From Agelas oroides (lineage: Eukaryota > Porifera > Demospongiae > Agelasida > Agelasidae), in contig OX422197.1 in NCBI GenBank assembly GCA_949130485.1, positions 7,785,991-7,849,990 on the forward strand: a stretch of 64,000 nucleotides of DNA, read 5' to 3'. The notes beneath the pieces were generated by a model that saw only the letters and a list, made by a program, of their open reading frames with translations, was not told the DNA's origin and ran no database searches. Shown piece after piece: positions 58,301-64,000 of this stretch. Position 1 is the stretch's first letter; each line of letters opens with the position of its first letter. The position numbers and the translations under genes were made by a program.

Positions 58301-59107
58301 CATTTTTGCATACTGTAAGCGATCAAAAACTGGACGGTGGTGAAGGCCTGGGAATGAAGCTATGCTATATGAGTAGCCTCGTTCCCAGTCCTCCGCCATA
58401 GCTATCGTTGCTTGCAGTCCAGGTATCATGGCTAGCTGTGCCGGAGGACCGGCAACGAGGCTACTATATGACTGTACTACAAGCAATGGATGGTTGCTTA
58501 GCAACCAAATCTTTGGACTTGAATAACACAAGTGGGTGGAGTTGATAATGGGGTATAGCAGTGTGTTGCTAGGGGTAGCTAACATCCAACGGCTAATTAG
58601 CATTCCCCAGACGGAGCAGCATGAGCCTCGAGTCTAGGGAATGCAACTGTTAGTTGTACTACCCTCCTACAAGTGTTAAAGGTTAGCTGATGAAGGTTAC
58701 AGGTGGGAATACCTGGTGAATGAGGCTGTGTTTGTCATGTTAACTAGGGACAATTTGTGAGTAGTTTCAGTTATGGTTTCCTCAAGCTTGGGTTTTTTCT
58801 TTCCCTGTAAACATATTTACACATATTCTTTCACACACTATGTGTACATCTACCCTCATGCAAATGATGTGTACTCTATCACACATCTACCCTCATGCGA
58901 ACCATACACACGTGTGCATTTTTGAATGGTTTTCAGTTATCGTTTCCTTGAAATGAGACACGCTGAGACACCATGAGACATCACAACTCATGAGACATCA
59001 TGAGACAAGACAAAAATACCTACAAACTGACTAGATTGTAACGGGTGATCTTTGGCAAGCAATTGCTAATTGCTGTGTGCTCTTCTTACCTTAGCATTAC
59101 TTCTTTC

Positions 59108-59190
<83 letters not shown>

Positions 59191-59708
59191 AGCCATTTGT
59201 TGAGAAGGACCACATTCTACACAGCTACTTCCTTCCTCGGTGGTATGCCATCGCCATTCCTGTGGTAGTCGGCATTCTACTGCTGGTGCTTATAGGTGAG
59301 GGTGGTGTGTGTGTGTGTGTGTGTGTTCCTTCTCACTCACCTCTCTCCTTCCCCCACCTCCTCTTCCTCCTTACCTCTCTCCTTCCCCCACCTCCTCTTC
59401 CTCCTTACCTCTCTCCTTCCCCCATCTCCTCTTCCTCCTCACCTCTCTCCTTTCCCCACCTCCTCCTCCTCTTCCTCCTCACCTCTCTCCTTCCCCCACC
59501 TCCTCTTCCTCCTTACCTCTCTCCTTCCCCCACCTCTTCCTCCTCTTCCTCCTCACCTCTCTCCTTCCCCCACCTCCTCCTCCTCTTCCTCCTCACCTCT
59601 CTCCTTCTGCCACCTCCTTTTCCTCCTATCCCAGGTGCATTTGTCTCTGTAGTGTTGATCAAAGACAGTGCTAGAAGGAAAGCGAAAGCGAAGAAGAAGA
59701 CAAACTAA
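55336..59708 (+). CDS. DPM2: Dolichol-phosphate mannose synthase regulatory subunit DPM2
   Basis: DPM2 is a small ER membrane protein that stabilises DPM3 and the catalytic DPM1 and supports GPI-GlcNAc transferase. Four coding exons: 55336-55338, 57451-57540, 59193-59295 and 59635-59708, giving 89 residues (human 84). The first coding exon contains only the ATG. Two transmembrane helices are visible: GTLMILVSLFIFIYYTVWVI and YAIAIPVVVGILLLVLIGAF, separated by the conserved PFVEKDHILHSYFLPR loop. The C-terminus is Lys/Arg-rich (RRKAKAKKKTN) and cytosolic. Identity with the family is clear over the whole length. Introns 1 and 2 are 2.1 and 1.65 kb, filled with repeats. The two other acceptors follow a CA repeat (59193) and a pyrimidine minisatellite (59635). 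Confidence 0.93.
55591..55669 (-). repeat. tRNA-derived SINE-like sequence
   Basis: The minus strand has a box-A-like TAGCTCAGTAGCAGAGCACT and a box-B-like GAGTTTGATTCCCAG at tRNA-like spacing, but the acceptor and anticodon stems pair poorly. In DPM2 intron 1. Confidence 0.45.
55693..55893. mobile_element. 200-bp hairpin MITE with GATCAAG repeats
   Basis: Arms GTAGTCACTTGTATGTC and its inverse, then GCGTTTGCGACCGNGATCAAG on both sides. The interior repeats GATCAAG/CGATCAAGCGATCAAG. In DPM2 intron 1. Confidence 0.8.
56158..56241. repeat. 18-bp tandem repeat
   Basis: Four copies of AATAACTAGTAATGNATT immediately precede the larger array. Confidence 0.9.
56281..57043. repeat. 28/30-bp minisatellite
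   Basis: About 26 copies of TGTAGCGTACTGTAGAATAC followed by TGTGGTATCC (30 bp), TGTGATGTCC (30 bp) or TGTGATCC (28 bp). The long minus-strand frames it produces are compositional. In DPM2 intron 1. Confidence 0.95.
57221..57440 (+). repeat. Pyrimidine tract before DPM2 exon 2
   Basis: CTTCCTCCTC-type low complexity on the DPM2 sense strand, ending a few bases before the acceptor at 57449-57450. Confidence 0.9.
57861..57933. mobile_element. Short hairpin repeat, GCCTCGTTCCCAGGC family
   Basis: Ends TAGCCTTGTTCCC and GGGGACGAGGCTA in DPM2 intron 2. Confidence 0.7.
58132..58207. mobile_element. Short hairpin repeat, GCCTCGTTCCCAGGC family
   Basis: 76-bp copy with perfect TAGCCTCGTTCCCAGGC and GCCTGGGAACGAGGCTA ends in DPM2 intron 2. 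A degenerate copy follows to about 58360. Confidence 0.8.
58374..58463. mobile_element. Short hairpin repeat, GCCTCGTTCCCAGGC family
   Basis: Ends TAGCCTCGTTCCCAGTCCTC and GAGGACCGGCAACGAGGCTA, third copy within 400 bp of DPM2 intron 2. Confidence 0.75.
58964..59010. repeat. Short ATGAGACA tandem repeat
   Basis: Several near-tandem copies of CATGAGACATCA in DPM2 intron 2. Confidence 0.7.
59107..59192 (+). repeat. (CA)n at the DPM2 exon 3 acceptor
   Basis: CA repeats on the sense strand run directly into ACCAG preceding the exon at 59193. Confidence 0.9.
59330..59632 (+). repeat. Pyrimidine minisatellite filling DPM2 intron 3
   Basis: Units CTCACCTCTCTCCTTCCCCC and ACCTCCTCTTCCTCC repeat through nearly the whole 339-bp intron and end in CCTATCCCAG, the acceptor for the last exon. 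Confidence 0.95.
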
Positions 59709-60267
59709 ATGTTTATAACTTTTATGTATTGTGTCAACTGTCAACTTCATAGAGAGGTTTGTAATCAGAGGATGTATGGGGTTGCATGCAAGGGAGGAAA
59801 GTAGCAGCTAGATATTTGTGATAACAACCTCATGCAGAGCACAAGAAATATGCACGTCTTCCAAATGGGCTCATATTTTGCCTGCACTCATCATCCCACA
59901 TCCCACGACAGCTGTTAACATCTTCAATCCTGCCTCATTCCCCTGTCAGTCTAACCTAGTCTCATTCCCATGCTTGATCCCTGATATAAATTCGTGTTCT
60001 AGCTCACTTGCATTTGTACATGTACAGAAAATAACACCCACAGTATTTATAGTGCTGCGGTTTTAACTTGGCTAGATCACTTCAGAGTTGATGCAAGTAG
60101 CTACAATGCTTTCGGATCCCATGGCAAGCTGCCTGAACTTAAGCTCACTTACATGTTAATACTTTATAATAATATGCAGATATAAAAATTAAATATTTCT
60201 CTCTGATAAAAATCTGTTTTCCATTAGTGTACTAATAATTTATTATAGTGCAACTAAACCTTCTCTA
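59709..60267. other. Convergent 3' region DPM2 / deoxyribosyltransferase-like gene
   Basis: 560 bp of AT-rich sequence with no gene. Confidence 0.45.
60239..60244 (-). terminator. Polyadenylation signal of the last gene
   Basis: AATAAA on the minus strand, 24 nucleotides beyond the TAG stop at 60268. Confidence 0.5.
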
Positions 60268-63025
60268 CTAAACACTAGTGCCACTCAATGGCACAGCGTG
60301 GATCGGGGGAGCCTTGTACCCTTTGACCATGTACACGGCAGACATTGCTGAGTCTGCTGGACTGGTGAAGATGGGGACTCTGTTCTTGTTGGCTATGCTG
60401 GCCAGGTAAGCTCTGCCTCGGTTGTAGTCCTTCAACCCCTGTTTGCTCAGCTGTGGGGGGAGGAGGAGAGGAAGTGGGGGGAAGGGAGGAGGATGGAGGA
60501 AGGGGGGGGGGGAGGGAAGAGAAAAGAGAGAGGAGGTGGGTAGGAGGGAAAAGAGAGAGGAGGTGGGTGGGGAGAGAAAAGAGAGAGGAGGGGGGTGGGG
60601 AGAGAAAAAAGAGAGGAGGGAGGTGGGGAGAGAAAAGAGAGAGGAGGGAGGTGGGAGAGAAAAGAGAGAGGAGGGGATTGAGAGGGGAAGAAGAGGAGGA
60701 TGTGACTGAGGGTGACTGAACCCCATGAAATACTGATTAATCAAGATGCTTGAACAAACAACATAAATTGAAGAAGGGTATTCAGAACAACAATTATTAC
60801 AACAAGGAAAGTGACATTCAAACGCTCCATGCCTTGGAGGAGCAGCTAGGTGTGAGGATACACTAGCCTTGAACCCAGGCTTTCCGTTCCGGATTTTGTC
60901 TCGCAGCTTTGGAGAAAGCTGCGAGACAAAATGCGGGACGGAAAGGCTGAGTTCGAGGTTACGGTACACTGTGCTACCCACCTTGATGCCATCCACAACT
61001 GGGTTCTCACTCTGCGGGATATCATTCAGACATAGCACCAGCCTTCTCCCCTGCCCGATGAAGTATGCCACCTCGACCAATGTGGCCACCGACAGTGTGT
61101 CCCCACTCACCACAAACAGGAGCACACTGCACCGGTCCTTTGCCTCCCGCTCGATGGGGATCAGCTGGGTGTCCCACTTTGGGACTTGAGGGTTGAAGTA
61201 GGAGACACCATGCTGCCTGTGTGGCATGTGCGTGCAAATACGTAATATTATACCATGTACTGTAAACAGTGTTTCGTAGTATATACATTGTACAGTATTT
61301 TGTTCCCTGGCTTTCACTGACTCCAGTGACTCCAGTGTGCAAATACAGAGGGGGAGATCTGGTCACATGTAAGGTTAATATACTGGTATACTATAGTAAA
61401 CAGTATACCATTAGTATATCACAGTATACCGTTAGTGTATCACAGTATACCGTTAGTGTATCACAGTATACCGTTAGTATATCACAGTATACCGTTAGTA
61501 TATCACAGTATAGCACCGTTTATCATACGTCTAACTCACGCTAAAGTATGGGTGTGAATGGGGAAGCCTTGCAGCTGCACGCAGTTTATAAAAAGCCGTA
61601 TTTTTTACTACAAGTCACGCAAGAATCCGTATCAGGTACCACAAGTCACGTGCGTGCGTCTGAACGTGCAATGAAATCGAAGGTTCGTATGATAAAATCA
61701 TTATCACCATAGTACCAAGCTATACTGGAAAAATATCACTCGTTGCCGTTGGAATTGTTACTCGTGCTGCATAGTCGTAACAATACAGACGGCAACTAAC
61801 TCGTGATATTTTTCCATTATAGCTTTGTACTATGGTGATACTTATATAATATCACAGTATACCACAGTATATCACAGTACACCACAGTATGCCACAGTAT
61901 ATCACAGTATACCACAGTATATCACAGTATACCACAGTATACCACAGTATAATCACAGTATATCACAGTATACCACAGTATATCACAGTATACCACAGTA
62001 TACCACAGTATACCACAGTATATCACAGTATACCACATATACCACAGTATACCACAGTATACCACAGTATACCACAGTACACCACAGTATATCATAGCCC
62101 ATTGGAACATGTAATGAAGAGGTTTCTTCATTTCAAGAAATTCACTGTTATTTGATTTTTTTTGTACCTGAGTATCGGGATGACGACATCCTTCCTCCAT
62201 GTGGTACTGCCGCAGCTTCCTCCGAGGAAAACATCACAGAATGGGGGAGGGGGAGGAGAGGAGGGAGGAGAGGGCCAGATCCAATCTGCATGTGTGTGTG
62301 AGGGGTGATCAACATACTAGTCACATTGGTTTCACTCCTCTAGGTCAGGGGTGGAGCTTCCATGCCAACAGCAGATATTAAAGCCTAGTTCCCAAGTCCA
62401 TCCGAAGAGGCTAAGGGGATGTGTGCTTGCATGTGTATGTGTGTGCTGCAGACGTTTATGTGTGTTTGTGTGTGTGCATATTTGTATGGTAATGCTCACC
62501 TGCAACCCACATCAGGGGAGCAGCCAGGTTGGCAATGGCGGCAGCCACTGATCCCACTTGTTTTGTCTGCAACAACTGACACTTGAGCTCAGCATAGATA
62601 CTGCAGAAGTCCTCAAAGGGAATTCCACGTTGTTGCCATGACGACAAGTTGTCCTGGGATCCATTCTTGTATGACAGCAGCTGGAATAATCCTGGCCTAT
62701 CAATGTGGAGGGATTTTAGAGCTAATTCCGCCTGGGGGGGTAGAGGAGACCAGAAAAGAAGGGAGGGAGGGGTAAGAGGAAAGAGAAAAGGAGGGAGAGG
62801 AAAGAGAAAAGGAGGGAGAGGAAAGAGAAAAGGAGGGAGAGTAAGGAGAAAGGAAGGGAAGAGAGGGAGGAGAGAAAGGGAAGAGAGGGAGGGAGGTGAA
62901 GGCAATATTGGGAATTAAATTTAATTGAAGCTATTACATGAGGAACGAGGGTTACCTCTTGTATTGACAGCTGTCCCTTTCTGTCAGTGTCATACATTGT
63001 GAACACCTGCCTCAGGAGCCTGATG

Positions 63026-63080
<55 letters not shown>

Positions 63081-63838
63081 CTCAATTCTGTCTTCTCTAA
63101 AATAGCATAGTAAAGGACAGAAACATGAGTTGCTTAAATGCAGTCCAAGTTTGTTAAACGGTCACTCTACCTTAGTTCCTCCCCAAGTGTGTGTGAGGGC
63201 GCTAGACAAACTGGCCGGTGCCTTGCAGCATACTCTGACACATGCAGGAGACTCGTCATAATCTAACAGAAAGAGGGATACAAAGAGTGTTGACGGGTGA
63301 CAAAAGCACTAGCGCTTCGCATCAAGATAGGTAATCATGTGACGTCATGTGACCAGTAGATGTGTTGCAAATAACATGTGCCTGGTCACACTTAGTCTCA
63401 GTCCCAGACCCAAAACCAACCCCAGCGCAGACCGCTTTCAGTATCGCATGCGGGGAAGAAAGGGATAGCGCGTTATACTGGAAGCGATATTTGTGCCGGA
63501 TGAGGTCTGGGGATGAGATTAGGTCACACTAGTAACCAGACTAAAATGCTTACTAACTTAAGAAATTTGACTTGGAGCTGAGACCAATTTTTTTACTCAT
63601 GAGAGGATGGGATCTGGGGGCATGTGACTTAACTAGGCTCTGCATACCTTCACAGAGGTCTCAACAGCCTCAACGACCGTGGACTCCAAGATTGATCCGC
63701 TGTGTTCAGACAGGTTTCTTATAAATGCTCTCCCTCGATTCAGATCCTCCACCTCTCTCCGTGAGAGGGTGTCCGATCCAATTCTAGGGTTTTCTCCTTG
63801 GAGATCCTGCACAACGACCACCAGCTGCCGACTGATAC
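60268..63838 (-). CDS. Nucleoside 2-deoxyribosyltransferase-like protein with EF-hand (partial)
   Basis: Seven exons on the minus strand: 63648-63838, 63171-63262, 62956-63019, 62500-62731, 62168-62219, 60982-61216 and 60268-60450, about 349 residues; the 5' end lies beyond the window. The C-terminal half is a Rossmann-like deoxyribosyltransferase-type domain (Nuc_deoxyrib_tr3-like): GGSCGSTTWRKDVVIPIL, SYFNPQVPKW, VLLFVVSGDTLSVATLVEVAY, GRRLVLCL and DYNRGRAYL. The first exon repeats the end of such a domain (LVVVVQDLQ, then DLNRGRAFI), so two copies seem fused. Between them are an EF-hand loop, DTDRKGQLSIQE, with canonical positions 1, 3, 5, 9 and 12, and a helical linker. Catalytic activity is uncertain: no experimentally defined active-site set can be confirmed here. 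Acceptors at 62731 and 60450 follow pyrimidine tracts. Confidence 0.8.
60452..60700 (-). repeat. Pyrimidine (sense) minisatellite before the last exon
   Basis: GAGAAAAGAGAGAGGAGGTGGG-type units on the given strand, starting right at the acceptor of the exon at 60450 on the minus strand. Confidence 0.9.
60864..60961. mobile_element. Near-perfect 98-bp hairpin, GCCTCGTTCCCAGGC-like
   Basis: Arms of about 47 bp: TAGCCTTGAACCCAGGC... and AAAGCTGCGAGACAAAAT with their inverses, and a loop of only a few bases. It ends 20 bp from the donor of the exon at 60982. Confidence 0.85.
61385..61515. repeat. GTATATCACAGTATACC tandem repeat
   Basis: About seven units of 16-18 bp carrying ATCACAGTATACCGTTAGT in the intron between exons at 62168 and 61216. 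Confidence 0.9.
61702..61840. mobile_element. 139-bp hairpin between related repeat arrays
   Basis: Arms TATCACCATAGTACCAAGCT and AGCTTTGTACTATGGTGATA, continued by GAAAAATATCAC and its inverse. It sits between two arrays built from the same TATACCACAG-like word. Confidence 0.75.
61849..62095. repeat. 10-bp TATACCACAG tandem repeat
   Basis: About 25 units of CAGTATACCA/CAGTATATCA. Confidence 0.95.
62740..62900 (-). repeat. Pyrimidine (sense) minisatellite before a coding exon
   Basis: GGAGGGAGAGGAAAGAGAAAA-type units on the given strand, ending at the acceptor of the exon starting at 62731. Confidence 0.9.
63027..63076 (-). repeat. (CT)n on the sense strand near an acceptor
   Basis: (AG)25 on the given strand, (CT)n on the sense strand, directly upstream of the acceptor of the EF-hand exon at 63019. 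Confidence 0.95.
63393..63521. mobile_element. TA-flanked hairpin element
   Basis: Ends TAGTCTCAGTCCCAGACC and GGTCTGGGGATGAGATTA. A related diverged copy with CGCGTTATACTAGAAGTGACAT lies near 54065-54165. In the intron between the first two visible exons. Confidence 0.7.
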
Positions 63839-63884
63839 CTAACAGAGACGAAGACAGAATCAGTGCCTAGAGTAAACTTTCAGT

Positions 63885-64000
63885 GGCTTCTCAGTTGGCT
63901 TCTGCGTAAATGAAGAGAAGGTTATCTGGTACCAACTTGAGCTCGGAAAATAACTTGCCGACGTTTCAACTGAATGCTCCAGATGACGCCCTGGAGCATT
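63885..64000. repeat. Dispersed repeat copy at window end
   Basis: CAGTGGCTTCTCAGTTGGCT, GAAGAGAAGGTTATCTG and AACTTGAGCTCGGAAAATAA match, in inverse orientation, sequence at 48285-48480 and parts of 43126-43210 and 51800-51820. The copy runs off the window. Confidence 0.75.

Noticed and set aside
59070..59708. A 212-codon frame joining DPM2 exons 3 and 4
   Set aside because: It reads through the CA repeat and the pyrimidine intron; splicing gives the DPM2 family sequence instead.
60268..61317. A 349-codon continuous frame on the minus strand
   Set aside because: It includes a pyrimidine-rich intron between 60982 and 60450 that happens to lack stops; the spliced form matches the domain without the insert.

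Overview
The window is eukaryotic nuclear DNA from an animal. Its genes are split by GT-AG introns and carry conserved metazoan architectures: KLHL20, ANKRD45, FAM102/EEIG1, PRRC2, HENMT1, RNF25, PEX2 and DPM2. Compact spacing, head-to-head gene pairs, many short hairpin (MITE-like) elements, and a tandem pair of single-exon seven-helix receptors unlike common vertebrate families point to an early-branching animal, most likely a demosponge. That taxonomic call is inference. I saw no prokaryotic operon, plasmid, CRISPR or viral gene.

Layout. 1-3202 (+): last four exons of an unrecognised low-complexity protein with a short coiled coil and a C-terminal VFRPY. 3203-9311: gene-free, with a 46-bp minisatellite and a 2.1-kb fold-back transposon flanked by a perfect 8-bp duplication. 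9312-13830 (+): RNF25, 9 exons. 14025-16485 (-): two tandem 7TM receptor genes. 16805-21036 (-): HENMT1, 8 exons. 21363-34897 (-): a very large PRRC2 gene, 8 coding exons, 2805 residues. 35321-36223 (+): PEX2, single exon, followed by a LINE 3' fragment. 36950-39971 (-): KLHL20. 41234-42713 (+): ANKRD45. 43862-55063 (-): FAM102/EEIG1, including a 30-bp microexon. 55336-59708 (+): DPM2. 60268-63838 (-): 3' part of a nucleoside 2-deoxyribosyltransferase-like protein with an EF-hand between two related segments; it continues beyond the window.

The multi-exon gene models were built by hand. Every junction keeps codon phase and each complete CDS totals a multiple of three. PRRC2/PEX2, KLHL20/ANKRD45 and FAM102/DPM2 are divergent pairs with short shared upstream regions. 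The genes are not one pathway; they cover ubiquitin ligation (RNF25, KLHL20, PEX2 in peroxisomes), small-RNA 2'-O-methylation (HENMT1), dolichol-phosphate-mannose synthesis (DPM2), signalling and RNA-granule proteins.

The strongest system-level signal is in the introns. Many acceptors sit at the end of a (CA)n microsatellite or a long pyrimidine minisatellite, always pyrimidine-rich or CA on the sense strand. A TA-flanked hairpin family with ends GCCTCGTTCCCAGGC recurs across the window and appears to have seeded a 48-bp tandem array inside FAM102.
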